Shown piece by piece: positions 45,804 through 55,338 of a stretch of DNA of 64,000 nt. A program made the position numbers and the translations under genes. The notes beneath the pieces were generated by a model. That model did not search any database and was not told where the DNA came from. It saw nothing but the letters and a program-made list of their open reading frames with translations. The DNA is from Peiella sedimenti (lineage in GTDB: Bacteria; Pseudomonadota; Alphaproteobacteria; Caulobacterales; Caulobacteraceae), in the NCBI RefSeq assembly GCF_030504955.1, contig NZ_JAUKTR010000001.1, positions 621,501-685,500 of the forward strand, read 5' to 3'. Within the stretch, counting starts at the first letter, position 1, and every line of letters starts with the position of its first letter.

Positions 45804-48313
45804 CAGGCGGCCTCGGTCGCGGCGAGATCGACCCGTGGCCGCGCCAGCTCCTGAACCAGGGCGATCAGAGCGTCGGGACGCAGGGGCTTGGCCAGGTGGC
45901 GGTCCGAGCCCGCCTCCAGGCTCATCTTGACGTGCTCCGGCAGGGCGTTGGCCGTCAGCGAGACGATGGGCGTGCGGGGGCGGCCCACCTCGGCCTCGAA
46001 GCGGCGGATGGCGCGCGTGGCGGTCAGGCCGTCCATCTCGGGCATCTGCACGTCCATCAGGATCAGGTCGTAGGCGCTGGCCTGGGCGTGATCCAGGGCG
46101 TCGCGGCCGTTCTCGACGATGGTCAGGTCCACACCGATCTGTTCGAGCACCAGCGCCACCACGCGCTGATTGGTGGGATGGTCCTCGGCCAGCAGTATGC
46201 GCGGGGGCCTGGCCGGCGCATCCCCCGCGAACTCGACCGGCTGAGCCGCCATGGCGGCGCCCTGCGGCGGTTCCGTGGGCGTGAGGGCGACGGCCAGGGT
46301 GAAGGTCGATCCCTTGCCGGGGGTCGAACGGGCTTGGATATCGCCGCCCATCATCTCGGCCAGCGACTGGGAAATGGACAGGCCGAGGCCCGTGCCGCCG
46401 TACTTGCGGGTGATGCTGGCGTCGGCCTGCTCGAAACGCCGGAACAGACGCCTGGCGGCGTCAGCGTCGAAGCCGACGCCGGTATCCTTGACGCTGATGC
46501 GCAGGCCCCTTGGGGAGGCCTTGGCGGTGAGGGTGACGGCGCCCCTTTCGGTGAACTTCACGGCGTTGCTGAGCAGATTGGACAGGATCTGCGTCAGGCG
46601 CACCGGGTCGCCCAGGTACCAGCCGTCGGCGTCAGGCGAGATGCGACAGTTGAGCTCCACGCCCTTGGCGCGGGCGGCGGCGCGGTGCAGCTCGGATATG
46701 CGGGTCAGGCATTCGCGCAGGGAGAAGGGCGTGGTCTCAAGCTTTAGCTGGCCCGCCTCGATCTTGGACACGTCGAGGATGTCATTGACCACCTGTTCCA
46801 GCATGCGTCCAGAGGCGGTGATCAGCCCGGCCATCTCGCGCGCCTCGGGCTCGGTCTGGCGGGCCTTGAGGAGCTCGGACAGGGCGACGACGCCGTTCAG
46901 GGGCGTGCGCAGCTCGTGGCTCATATTGGTCAGGAACGAGGTCTTGGCGGCGTTGGCGCGCTCAAGCTCGGCCGTTCGCTCCTGGACGCGGGTCTCGAGC
47001 GTGCGCAGCAAGTCGTCGGATCTGGCCTTGGCGGCCGAGAGCGCCCGCGCAAGACCGCCGACCTCGTCGCGTCGCGCCTCGATATCCTCGACGTCGGTCG
47101 CCTCGGCGCCGTCGGCGTGGCGTGCGGCCAGGCGCTTCAGGGGGCGCGTGACGACCTGGCGGACCAGCCACCAGACGATGGCGATCTGCAGGGCCAGCAC
47201 CAGGGCGCCGGCGGCCACCAGCACCAGGGCCGCTGTCGCCGCCTCGCGCACCACCGAGGCGGTGCTGGTCGTCGTCAGGAAATACCAGTCGGGGCCTTCG
47301 ACGTGACCGTAGGAGATGATGTGGCGGCCGTCCGAAGTCTCGAGCACGCCGTAGCGGCGCCCGGACTGGCGTATGCGCTGCACGAGCTGGGTGAGGTGCA
47401 GGTTGTTCTCATAGAGCTGCACGACGCTGGCTTCGGCTCGGCCAGGCGTTTCGAATCCTGGATAGGCGATCAACGAGCCCTGGCCGTTGACGATGAGGCT
47501 TTCGGCGCCGGCGGGCGCCTCGTTCACGGCCCGCAACAGGTAGGAGCCGATCTGCAGCGAGTTGCCCCACGCCCCCACATAGCGGCCGTTCAGATAGACC
47601 GGCGTGAAGCAGCCCGTGGTCAGGGTCGCTCTCCTCGAGTCGGACAGCAGCGCGCGCAGCCGACTGCAGCGCATGACGCCCTGGGGGTTGTTCTCCGGGC
47701 GGGGCAGCTGGGCCATCTCCTCGCCGGAAAAACGGAAGGAGGCGGGGGCGTCCTGGCGATAATAGATCAGGCGATCCGCGCGACGGGGCGCGAACATGAT
47801 CATGCGATCGTCGGGCGTGAAGAAGTAGAAGTTGTCGAAACGACTCGGGTCGGCGGTGCCTGTGGAGAAGACCACGCGCATCGCGCCCAGCAGCAGCGTC
47901 TTGTCCTCGGCCGTGAGCTCGGCGCCGCGCGCCATGAAGCTGCCGATCCCGTACATGTAGGAGCCCGCGCCGTTGGCGAGGCCGTCGAACAGCTCGGGCC
48001 GGCTGCGCCGGGTGCCGTCGGGCTGGAGCGGGAAGCGGCGCTCGAACTCCTCGGCGGAGGCGGTGAGGTCGCTGTGTGCAAGCCGCAGTTGCAGAGCCTC
48101 GGTGGCCGCAGCGTGCTTGGCGCGCAGGTCATCGAAAATCTGCTGCTCGGTGCGCGCCCGCTCGCGGGCATAGAGGGTCAGGTCGCTGTGACGCTGGGCC
48201 TCGAAGCGTTCCTTGAAGCCGTGAAAGGCCAGCCCGAAGGTCAGGGCCAGGGCGACGAGCGAGCTCGCCACCACGCCGATCAGCAGCTTGCGCGTTACGG
48301 AAAACGACTTCAT
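45803..48313 (-). CDS. Hybrid sensor histidine kinase with receiver domain
   Basis: The 836-residue protein has a first membrane helix (about residues 10-30), a large periplasmic sensing region with Cache-like features, a second membrane helix near 355-385, a HAMP-like linker, a HisKA domain with the phospho-acceptor His466 in FLTNMSHELRTPLNG, an HATPase domain with GTGLGLSISQSLAEMMGG, and a C-terminal receiver with Asp754 in LILMDVQMPEMDG. It probably senses an extracytoplasmic signal and passes phosphate to its own receiver. No separate response regulator or phosphotransferase is next to it. The only coupled gene is the acyl-CoA thioesterase. Confidence 0.94.
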   Translation of the reverse strand: MKSFSVTRKLLIGVVASSLVALALTFGLAFHGFKERFEAQRHSDLTLYARERARTEQQIFDDLRAKHAAATEALQLRLAHSDLTASAEEFERRFPLQPDGTRRSRPELFDGLANGAGSYMYGIGSFMARGAELTAEDKTLLLGAMRVVFSTGTADPSRFDNFYFFTPDDRMIMFAPRRADRLIYYRQDAPASFRFSGEEMAQLPRPENNPQGVMRCSRLRALLSDSRRATLTTGCFTPVYLNGRYVGAWGNSLQIGSYLLRAVNEAPAGAESLIVNGQGSLIAYPGFETPGRAEASVVQLYENNLHLTQLVQRIRQSGRRYGVLETSDGRHIISYGHVEGPDWYFLTTTSTASVVREAATAALVLVAAGALVLALQIAIVWWLVRQVVTRPLKRLAARHADGAEATDVEDIEARRDEVGGLARALSAAKARSDDLLRTLETRVQERTAELERANAAKTSFLTNMSHELRTPLNGVVALSELLKARQTEPEAREMAGLITASGRMLEQVVNDILDVSKIEAGQLKLETTPFSLRECLTRISELHRAAARAKGVELNCRISPDADGWYLGDPVRLTQILSNLLSNAVKFTERGAVTLTAKASPRGLRISVKDTGVGFDADAARRLFRRFEQADASITRKYGGTGLGLSISQSLAEMMGGDIQARSTPGKGSTFTLAVALTPTEPPQGAAMAAQPVEFAGDAPARPPRILLAEDHPTNQRVVALVLEQIGVDLTIVENGRDALDHAQASAYDLILMDVQMPEMDGLTATRAIRRFEAEVGRPRTPIVSLTANALPEHVKMSLEAGSDRHLAKPLRPDALIALVQELARPRVDLAATEAA

Positions 48314-48373
48314 GCGCTGGTTTAGGTCCCCCGCTCCTCCAATCGTGCTTACGCCGCACCGGTTGAGAGAGGG

Positions 48374-49054
48374 TTAGGACCGGGCGAGCAGCGTTCGCAG
48401 ACTGTCCGCCAATTGATCAAAGTGGTCGATGACCAGGTCGGCGCCCAGGTCGCGCGCGGGAATTTCGGTATAGCCGAAGGAGACCAGGATCACCGGCGCC
48501 CCGGCGCCCCGCGCGGCGGCCAAATCGTTAAGGCTGTCGCCGATCATGAGGCACCGGGCGGGATCGCCGCCCGCCTGCCGCACCGACTCGATCAGATGCG
48601 CCGGCTCGGGCTTGCGCGCGCTGACGAGATCGGCGCCCACCACGGCGGCGAAGCGGTCCAGAAGGCCGAGCCCCTCGAGCACGCCGATGGACAGGTCGGT
48701 GCGCTTGTTGGTGCAGACCACCAGCCGCGCCCCTGCGTCCGACAGCTGGTCCAGCGCCTTGGGCACGCCGTCGAAGGGCCGGCTCTCCAGAGCGAGCCGG
48801 TCGCGGTAGAGGTCGATGAAGCGCTCGACCAGGTCGTCGGCCTCTTCGGAAGTCAGGATGCGCCCCGCCTCGGCGAAGCCGTGCTCCAGCATCACCCGGG
48901 CGCCTGACCCGACCAGATGACGGGCCGCCGCCAGCGGGGCCTGAGGAAGGCCATGCTCGTCAAGCAGCAGGTTGAGCACGCCGATAAGGTCGGGCGCGGT
49001 CTCGACCAGCGTTCCGTCGAGGTCAAAGGCGAGGGTCCAGCCGTCGAGGCGCAA
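48374..49054 (-). CDS. gph: Phosphoglycolate phosphatase (HAD family)
   Basis: The protein has about 226 residues from a TTG start at 49054, which has a GGAG site eight bases upstream. HAD motifs are [14 protein letters not shown] (catalytic Asp), CTNKR, and the [16 protein letters not shown] motif. The length, the PDL after motif I and the cap type fit Gph, which removes phosphate from 2-phosphoglycolate, for example after DNA 3' end repair. The frame continues upstream without ATG or GTG near the domain, so the TTG start is inferred. It is divergent from glmU, 75 bases away. Confidence 0.9.
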   Translation of the reverse strand: MRLDGWTLAFDLDGTLVETAPDLIGVLNLLLDEHGLPQAPLAAARHLVGSGARVMLEHGFAEAGRILTSEEADDLVERFIDLYRDRLALESRPFDGVPKALDQLSDAGARLVVCTNKRTDLSIGVLEGLGLLDRFAAVVGADLVSARKPEPAHLIESVRQAGGDPARCLMIGDSLNDLAAARGAGAPVILVSFGYTEIPARDLGADLVIDHFDQLADSLRTLLARS

Positions 49055-49129
49055 GTCGCAGGCTCCGTGGGTGGCGACGGGCGGCCCGTTTCGGCTAAAC
49101 GGGGCGAGATCGCAACCGAAAGAGTCGCC

Positions 49130-50467
49130 ATGGCCGCGCGCGCCGCCGTCATTCTCGCCGCCGGGCAGGGCACCCGGATGAAGTCGCTTCTGCCCAAGGT
49201 TCTGCACCCTCTGGCGGGTCGGGCCATGGTGGACCACGCCATCAACGCGGCCGAGGCCGCCGGATGCGAGCGGGTGGTGGTCGTCGTCGGGACGCATGCC
49301 CCCGAGGTCGTCGCTCACGTGACGAAGCGGCTGGGAGAGCAATCCATCGCCGTGCAGGATCCGCCGCTGGGCACCGGACACGCGGTGCTGGCCGCGAAGG
49401 CGCAGCTGGCGGATTTCGATGGCGAGGTCGTGGTGACCTTCGCGGATTGCCCGCTGCTGCGCGGAGAATCGATCCAGCCCCTGTTCGGACGCGGCGCGGC
49501 GCTGACCGTGCTGGGTTTCGAGGCCGCCGATCCGGGCGCCTATGGGCGGCTGATCCTGGGAGAGGACGGTTCGCTGGAGCGGATCACCGAAGCCAAGGGC
49601 GCGCCGGACGAGGTGCTGGCGATCAAGACCTGTAACTCGGGCGTGCTGGTGTGCGACCGGGGCCTGCTGTTTTCGCTGCTGGGCGAGGTGGGCAACGACA
49701 ATCCCAAGGGCGAGTACTACCTGACCGATGTGGTCCAGCTGGCGCGTGGACGGGACCTGCGCTGCGAGGCGGTGTTCACCGATGAGGCGGCGGTGCAGGG
49801 CGTCAACTCGCAGGCCGAGCTGGCCGCCGCCGAGCGCGTCTGGCAGCAGGGACGGCGACGTGAGCTGATGGATCAGGGCGTGCGCATGCCCGCGCCGGAG
49901 ACCGTCTGGCTGGCCTGGGACACCGTGGTGGAGGCCGGCGCCGCCATCGAGCCGAACGTGGTGTTCGGCGCGGGCGTGACGGTCCGCTCAGGCGCGGTGA
50001 TCGGCGCGTTCTCGCATCTTGAAGGCTGTGAAGTCAGGTCGGGCGCCAAGGTGGGGCCCTATGCGCGTCTGAGGCCGGGCGCCGACATTGGCGAGGGCGC
50101 GCGGGTGGGCAACTTCGTCGAGGTCAAGAATGTGGCCATGGGGCCGGGAGCCAAGGCCAATCACCTGGCCTATCTCGGCGATGGCCAGGTGGGGGCGGGC
50201 GCGAACATCGGCGCCGGGACGATCTTCTGCAACTACGACGGCTTCAACAAGGCTCGAACCGAGGTGGGCGAAGGGGCCTTCGTGGGTTCGAACAGCTCGC
50301 TGGTGGCGCCCGTCAAGATTGGCGAGGGCGCCATGGTGGGCTCCGGGTCGGTGGTCACGGAGGATGTGGCGGCGGGCGACCTTTACCTGGAACGTGCGGC
50401 GCCGACGGTGAAGGCCGGCTGGGCGGCGCGGTTCCGCGAGGCGATGAAGGCGCGCAGAGGGAAGTGA
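49130..50467 (+). CDS. glmU: Bifunctional GlmU (GlcN-1-P acetyltransferase and uridylyltransferase)
   Basis: From the ATG at 49130 the protein is 445 residues. The N-terminal pyrophosphorylase has the [22 protein letters not shown] signature and the YYLTD segment. The C-terminal acetyltransferase is a left-handed beta-helix built from hexapeptide repeats ([58 protein letters not shown], then [20 protein letters not shown]). It makes UDP-GlcNAc, the precursor of peptidoglycan and lipid A. It is the first gene of a plus-strand series that continues with rpiA. Confidence 0.97.
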   Translation: MAARAAVILAAGQGTRMKSLLPKVLHPLAGRAMVDHAINAAEAAGCERVVVVVGTHAPEVVAHVTKRLGEQSIAVQDPPLGTGHAVLAAKAQLADFDGEVVVTFADCPLLRGESIQPLFGRGAALTVLGFEAADPGAYGRLILGEDGSLERITEAKGAPDEVLAIKTCNSGVLVCDRGLLFSLLGEVGNDNPKGEYYLTDVVQLARGRDLRCEAVFTDEAAVQGVNSQAELAAAERVWQQGRRRELMDQGVRMPAPETVWLAWDTVVEAGAAIEPNVVFGAGVTVRSGAVIGAFSHLEGCEVRSGAKVGPYARLRPGADIGEGARVGNFVEVKNVAMGPGAKANHLAYLGDGQVGAGANIGAGTIFCNYDGFNKARTEVGEGAFVGSNSSLVAPVKIGEGAMVGSGSVVTEDVAAGDLYLERAAPTVKAGWAARFREAMKARRGK

Positions 50468-50476
50468 GCCCGCAGT

Positions 50477-51160
50477 ATGTCTGACGCACAGAAGCGCACC
50501 GCCGGCGAGGCGGCAGCCGAGCGGGTCGAACCCGGCATGGTGGTGGGGCTGGGCACCGGCTCGACGGCGGCCTGGTTCGTGAAGGCGCTGGCGGCGCGGG
50601 GACTGAAGGACCTGCGCTGCGTGCCCACCTCGGAGGCCACGGCCGAACTGGCGCGCGAGCTGGGTCTGCCGCTGTCGACGCTGGAGGACACGCCGCGCAT
50701 CGACCTGACCGTGGACGGGGCGGACGAGATCGGGCCGGGCCTGGCGCTGATCAAGGGCGGCGGGGCGGCCCTGCTGCGCGAGAAGCTGGTATGGGAGGCC
50801 TCCAGCCGCTGCATCGTCATCGCCGACAAGGGCAAGGTGGTGGAGACGCTGGGCGCGTTTCCCCTGCCCATCGAGGTCATCGCCTTTGGCCACAAGACCA
50901 CGGCCAACCGCATTGCCGACGTGCTGGCCGACCACGAGATCGCGATGCCGGCGCGGGTGCGCACGGCCGAGCGCGGCCTGATCCGCACCGATGGCGGGAA
51001 TCTGATCTATGACGCGCGCTGCGGCGCCATCCACGACCCGAGCCGCCTGGCCGACGACCTGAAGCTGATCACCGGCGTGGTGGAGCACGGCCTGTTCCTG
51101 GACCTGGCCGACGAGGCGATCATCGGCACGGATCAGGGCGTGGAGGTGCTGGCGCCCTAG
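50477..51160 (+). CDS. rpiA: Ribose-5-phosphate isomerase A
   Basis: The 227-residue protein has KRTAGEAAAERVEPGMVVGLGTGSTAAWFVKAL, TVDGADEIGPGLALIKGGGAALLREKLVWE, ADKGKVVETLGAFPLPIEV and TDGGNLIYDA. These are RpiA motifs, with the phosphate-binding Gly-Thr-Gly-Ser-Thr loop near residue 31. It interconverts ribose 5-phosphate and ribulose 5-phosphate in the pentose phosphate pathway. It begins nine bases after glmU. A palindromic repeat separates it from gor. Confidence 0.97.
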   Translation: MSDAQKRTAGEAAAERVEPGMVVGLGTGSTAAWFVKALAARGLKDLRCVPTSEATAELARELGLPLSTLEDTPRIDLTVDGADEIGPGLALIKGGGAALLREKLVWEASSRCIVIADKGKVVETLGAFPLPIEVIAFGHKTTANRIADVLADHEIAMPARVRTAERGLIRTDGGNLIYDARCGAIHDPSRLADDLKLITGVVEHGLFLDLADEAIIGTDQGVEVLAP

Positions 51161-51209
51161 GAGCGGGGACCCCGTCCCATCCAGCGGACGTTTGGGCTGG
51201 CTGGAGCGG

Positions 51210-51229
51210 ACCCCCGCTTTCGCGGGGGT
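51210..51229. repeat. REP-like palindrome between rpiA and gor
   Basis: A perfect 8-base-pair stem (51210-51217 with 51222-51229) with a TTTC loop is followed by GAGCGG. The reverse strand reads NPLTPAKAGV, an in-frame peptide often seen where such GGGGG-hairpin repeats are dispersed in proteobacterial genomes. No T-run follows, so it is not a standard terminator. Confidence 0.6.
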
Positions 51230-51310
51230 GAGCGGATTGTCAGAGGTTGGGTTTCCGGCCGCCACGTCCTAAATGCCGGGGCCTGACACGCAGAGCCCGG
51301 GACCACGCAC

Positions 51311-52693
51311 ATGGCCTACGACTACGACCTCTTCGTCATCGGCGCCGGATCGGGCGGAGTGCGCGCGGCGCGGCTGGCGGCGCTGGAGGGCAAGCGGGTG
51401 GCGGTGGCCGAGGAGCACCGTGTCGGCGGCACCTGCGTGATCCGCGGCTGCGTGCCGAAGAAGTTCATGGTCTATGCGTCGGAGTTCGCCCACACCTTCG
51501 AGACGGCCCAGGGCTATGGCTGGAGCTTCGGCGAACCCAGCTTCAACTGGAAAGGCTTCATCACGGCCAAGGACGTGGAGATCGCCCGGCTGTCGGGGCT
51601 GTACGCGGCCAATCTGGCCAAGGCGGGGGCGGACCTGATCCACGCACGGGCGGTGCTGAAGGACGCCCACACGGTCGAGCTGCTGGGCAAGGACCGCACG
51701 GTGACGGCCGAGCGCATCCTGATCGCCACAGGCGGACGGCCCTGGGTTCCGGAGGAGCTGCCCGGCATCGAGCACGCCATCACCTCTGAAGAGGCCTTCC
51801 ACCTGCCCGAGCTGCCCAAGCGCATGCTGATCGCGGGCGGCGGCTATATCGCGGTGGAGTTCGCCGGCATCTTCGCCGGGCTGGGCGTCGATACGACCCT
51901 GGTCTATCGCGGCCCGAACATCCTGCGCGGCTTCGACGACGATGTGCGCGCCCATCTGGCGGGCGAGATCGAAAAGCACGGCGTGCGCGTGGTGCTCGGC
52001 GCGCAGCACACCTCCATCGACAAGACGGCCTCAGGACTGGTCAACCGGCTGGACAACGGGATCGATCTTGAGACCGACGTGGTCATGTTCGCCACGGGCC
52101 GAAAGCCCTATGTCGGCGGGCTGGGCCTGGAGGCGGCCGGCGTCGAGCTGAACGAGCGCGGCGCCATCAGGGTGGACGAGTACTCCAGGACCACGGCCGA
52201 CAACATCTGGGCCATCGGCGACGTCACCGACCGGGTGAACCTGACGCCCGTGGCCATCCGCGAAGCGGTCGCCTTCGTCGAGACGGTGTACCGGAACCGG
52301 CCGACCCACTTCGCCTATGATCACATCCCGACGGCGGTCTTCAGCCAGCCGCCGGTGGGTACGGTAGGCCTGTCCGAGGCCGAGGCGCGAAAGACGGTGG
52401 GGCCCGTGGACGTCTATGTGACCCGCTTCCGGCCCATGAAGACCGCCTTCACCGGCGCCGAGGAGCGGACCCTGATGAAGATCGTCGTCGATCAGAAGAC
52501 GGACCGGATATTGGGCGTGCATATCGTCGGCCCCGACGGGCCGGAGATGATCCAGCTGGCCGCCATCGCCGTGAAGATGGGCGTGACCAAGGCCCAGTGG
52601 GACGAGACCTGCGCCCTGCATCCCACCGCCGCCGAGGAGCTGGTGACCATGAAGGTCAAGCAGGAAGCGCCGGAACTGCGAGCCGCGGAATGA
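51311..52693 (+). CDS. gor: Glutathione-disulfide reductase
   Basis: The 460-residue flavoenzyme has the FAD motif DLFVIGAGSGGVRAARLAA, the redox-active GGTCVIRGCVPKK (Cys-x4-Cys), a second nucleotide-binding motif at MLIAGGGYIAVEFAGIFAGLGV, ATGRKPYVGGLGLEAAGV, and the C-terminal interface CALHPTAAEELVTM with the catalytic His-Pro. It fits glutathione reductase rather than lipoamide dehydrogenase. It uses NADPH to keep glutathione reduced. The O-antigen ligase gene overlaps its stop by four bases. Confidence 0.95.
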   Translation: MAYDYDLFVIGAGSGGVRAARLAALEGKRVAVAEEHRVGGTCVIRGCVPKKFMVYASEFAHTFETAQGYGWSFGEPSFNWKGFITAKDVEIARLSGLYAANLAKAGADLIHARAVLKDAHTVELLGKDRTVTAERILIATGGRPWVPEELPGIEHAITSEEAFHLPELPKRMLIAGGGYIAVEFAGIFAGLGVDTTLVYRGPNILRGFDDDVRAHLAGEIEKHGVRVVLGAQHTSIDKTASGLVNRLDNGIDLETDVVMFATGRKPYVGGLGLEAAGVELNERGAIRVDEYSRTTADNIWAIGDVTDRVNLTPVAIREAVAFVETVYRNRPTHFAYDHIPTAVFSQPPVGTVGLSEAEARKTVGPVDVYVTRFRPMKTAFTGAEERTLMKIVVDQKTDRILGVHIVGPDGPEMIQLAAIAVKMGVTKAQWDETCALHPTAAEELVTMKVKQEAPELRAAE

Positions 52694-53949
52694 CGCGGCT
52701 GGAGGGGCTGGGGAGCCGCGTATCGTCGGGCGCGGTGCTGGGGGCGGTGCTGCTGGCGCCATTGCTGGCCTATCTGTGGCCCCTGGGCTTCGCGGCGATC
52801 GTGGCCCTGGCCGGCGTCGTGGCCGTGCTGGGGCGGCTGGTTCCGGGCGCCAGGGTGGAGGGACCCTTAGCGAAGCCCAGGCTCCCCGGATTGCGGATGA
52901 GTATGTTCGCCCCGCTGGCCATGCTGTTGTTGATTGTCTTGTTTGCCGTCGTCTCGGTGAACTGGAGCCCGGCCTACGAACAGTTCGGGCCCATGGCGAC
53001 CTATCAGGAGGCGGAAAGCCAGACCTGGCTGAAGCTGCCCATGCAGTTGGGGCTCTATGCGGCGGTGGTGCTGGCGACTGTCAGGCTGGGGCCCCTGGCC
53101 GCGCGGCGCGGCGCGGATTGGCTGGTTTGGGGCGCGGCGGCGCTATCAGTCCTCTGCCTGTTCGAGGGTCTGTCGGGGGCGCTCTTGTACCAGGGCCTGC
53201 GCGAGATGATCGGCGACCCGATCCGGCCTGACCTGGCGGTCAAGAACGTGGCCCAGGCGACCTACGTCCTGGCCCTGATGGCCTGGCCGGCCATGGCGGT
53301 GCTGCGCGACAGGGAGCGCGATCGGATCGCCCTGCTGGTGGCGGCCGCGGCGTTGATCTCGCCGCTGCTGCTGAAGACCTGGGCGCCGGCGGCGGCTTTC
53401 GTGGCGGCTGGTGCGGCGGCCCTGATCGTTCGACGCGCGCCGATCATGGGCCCCCGCATCGTCGCTGGAGCGGCGGCCGGGTTCATGCTGCTGGCTCCCT
53501 GGCTGATCCTGATGGCCCGTCCGCTGCTGGAGAGCGTCAAGGCTAACCTGGGCGCGTCCTGGGCCGCGCGTATCGACATCTACGCCTTCACGGCCGAGCG
53601 GATAGGGGAGCGGCCGCTCCAGGGCTGGGGGCTGGACGCCAGCCGCCTGTTCGATCCGCCTGTTCCACTGCACCCCCATGACGCCGCACTGCAGGTCTGG
53701 CTGGAGTTGGGCCTGGCCGGATCGGTGCTGGCGGCGGCCTTTTGGGCGTTGGTCTTCGCAGGACGTTCCGGGAAGCCCGGGGGGGCCTCAGCCGTGGCGG
53801 CGGGCTCGGCCTATTTCATCATCGGCGCCCTCAGTTTCGGGGTTTGGCAGGAGTGGTGGCTGGCCCTCGGTGCCCTGACAGCGGTTTGGGGCGGCCTGGC
53901 CGCGCGCGAAGCCGCCGAAGATCCCGACGCAATGCTCATTGAGGCGTAA
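52690..53949 (+). CDS. O-antigen ligase family membrane protein
   Basis: The 419-residue protein is highly hydrophobic with about ten membrane helices. The periplasmic loop and C-terminus contain IYAFTAERIGERPLQGWGLDASRLFDPPVPLHPHDAALQVWLELGLAGSVLAAAFWALVFAG, whose PLxGWGLDxS and HPHD(A)xLQxWxELG features match the Wzy_C/WaaL O-antigen ligase family. Such proteins join polysaccharide to lipid A-core or polymerise it in the inner membrane. Its substrate is unknown. It overlaps gor by ATGA and is followed by the DAHP synthase gene after 24 bases; no other polysaccharide gene is near. Confidence 0.88.
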   Translation: MTRLEGLGSRVSSGAVLGAVLLAPLLAYLWPLGFAAIVALAGVVAVLGRLVPGARVEGPLAKPRLPGLRMSMFAPLAMLLLIVLFAVVSVNWSPAYEQFGPMATYQEAESQTWLKLPMQLGLYAAVVLATVRLGPLAARRGADWLVWGAAALSVLCLFEGLSGALLYQGLREMIGDPIRPDLAVKNVAQATYVLALMAWPAMAVLRDRERDRIALLVAAAALISPLLLKTWAPAAAFVAAGAAALIVRRAPIMGPRIVAGAAAGFMLLAPWLILMARPLLESVKANLGASWAARIDIYAFTAERIGERPLQGWGLDASRLFDPPVPLHPHDAALQVWLELGLAGSVLAAAFWALVFAGRSGKPGGASAVAAGSAYFIIGALSFGVWQEWWLALGALTAVWGGLAAREAAEDPDAMLIEA

Positions 53950-53973
53950 CAATCAGCACCTTATGTTGGGGGC

Positions 53974-55335
53974 ATGAAAGGCCCCTGGCGTCCCTCCTCC
54001 TGGCGTGACCATCCGGTCAGCCACATGCCGCAGGACTATCCTGACGCGGCCGAGCTGGCGCGCGTGGAGGCCGAGCTGCGCACCCTGCCGCCGCTGGTCT
54101 TCGCCGAGGAGGCCCGGACCCTGACCGAGCGGCTGGCGCGGGTCGAGGCGGGCGAGGCGTTTCTGCTGCAGGGCGGCGACTGCGCCGAAAGCTTCAAGGA
54201 GTTTTCGGCCGATAATATCCGCGACGCCTTCCGCCTGATGCTGCAGATGGCAGTGGTCCTGACCTTCGCGGGCGGCAAGCCGTTGGTGAAGGTGGGCCGC
54301 ATCGCCGGCCAGTTCGCCAAGCCCCGATCCAGCGCCGAGGAGACGGTGGGCGGCGTGACCCTGCCCAGCTATCGCGGCGACATCGTCAACGGGACGGACT
54401 TCGACGCCGCCAGCCGCGTGCCCGACCCCGATCGCATGATCCGCGCCTATCACCAGTCGAGCGCCACGTTGAACCTGTTGCGCGCCTTCGCCGGCGGCGG
54501 GTTCGCCGACCTTTATCACGTGCGTGACTGGACCGTGGGCCTGACGGCGGGGCCTGCCGGAGACCGCTATCGCGAGCTGTCCGAGAAAATCTCGGAGGCG
54601 CTGGACTTCATGGCCGCCGTCGGCGTGACGCCCCAGACCCACCCGGAGCTGTCGCGGGTGGAGATGTTCACCAGCCACGAAGCGCTGCTGCTGAACTTCG
54701 AGGAGGCGCTGACGCGCAGGGAGCATGACGGCTGGTTTGCTGCGTCGGCCCACATGCTGTGGATCGGCGAGCGGACGCGGCGACTGGACGGCGCCCACGT
54801 GGAGTACGCACGCGGCATCCGCAATCCCATCGGTCTGAAGTGCGGCCCGACCATGGAGCCGGACGATCTGCTGCGCCTGATCGATGTGCTGAACCCCGAC
54901 AACCGGCCGGGCCGCCTGACCCTGATCGGCCGCTTCGGCGCGGACAAGGTGGGCGATCGCCTGCCGCGCCTGATGGCTGCGACCAAGGCCGAGGGGCGCC
55001 GGGTGATCTGGTCCATCGATCCGATGCACGGGAACACCTTCTCCAGCAACGGCTACAAGACCCGGCCTCTGGACCGCATCCTTTCGGAGGTGCGCAGCTT
55101 TATCGACATCGCCGCCTCCGAGGGCGTGCATGCGGGCGGCGTGCACCTGGAGATGACCGGGCAGGACGTGACCGAGTGCCTGGGCGGCGCCCGCCCGGTG
55201 ACGCCCGAGGACCTGTCGAGCCGCTATCACACGCACTGCGATCCCCGGCTGAACGCAGCCCAGGCGCTGGAGCTGGCCTTCCTCGTGGCCGAGAATCTCA
55301 AAGCGGGACGCCGACGCGCGTCCCAGGCGGCCTAA
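53974..55335 (+). CDS. aroG: Class II DAHP synthase
   Basis: The 453-residue protein matches class II 3-deoxy-7-phosphoheptulonate synthases: [67 protein letters not shown] (Cys is a metal ligand), [12 protein letters not shown], and the C-terminal [19 protein letters not shown] and [19 protein letters not shown]. It joins phosphoenolpyruvate and erythrose 4-phosphate, the first shikimate pathway step. The prephenate dehydratase-like gene follows after three bases, so the two are likely expressed together in aromatic amino acid synthesis. Confidence 0.96.
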   Translation: MKGPWRPSSWRDHPVSHMPQDYPDAAELARVEAELRTLPPLVFAEEARTLTERLARVEAGEAFLLQGGDCAESFKEFSADNIRDAFRLMLQMAVVLTFAGGKPLVKVGRIAGQFAKPRSSAEETVGGVTLPSYRGDIVNGTDFDAASRVPDPDRMIRAYHQSSATLNLLRAFAGGGFADLYHVRDWTVGLTAGPAGDRYRELSEKISEALDFMAAVGVTPQTHPELSRVEMFTSHEALLLNFEEALTRREHDGWFAASAHMLWIGERTRRLDGAHVEYARGIRNPIGLKCGPTMEPDDLLRLIDVLNPDNRPGRLTLIGRFGADKVGDRLPRLMAATKAEGRRVIWSIDPMHGNTFSSNGYKTRPLDRILSEVRSFIDIAASEGVHAGGVHLEMTGQDVTECLGGARPVTPEDLSSRYHTHCDPRLNAAQALELAFLVAENLKAGRRRASQAA

Positions 55336-55338
55336 GCG

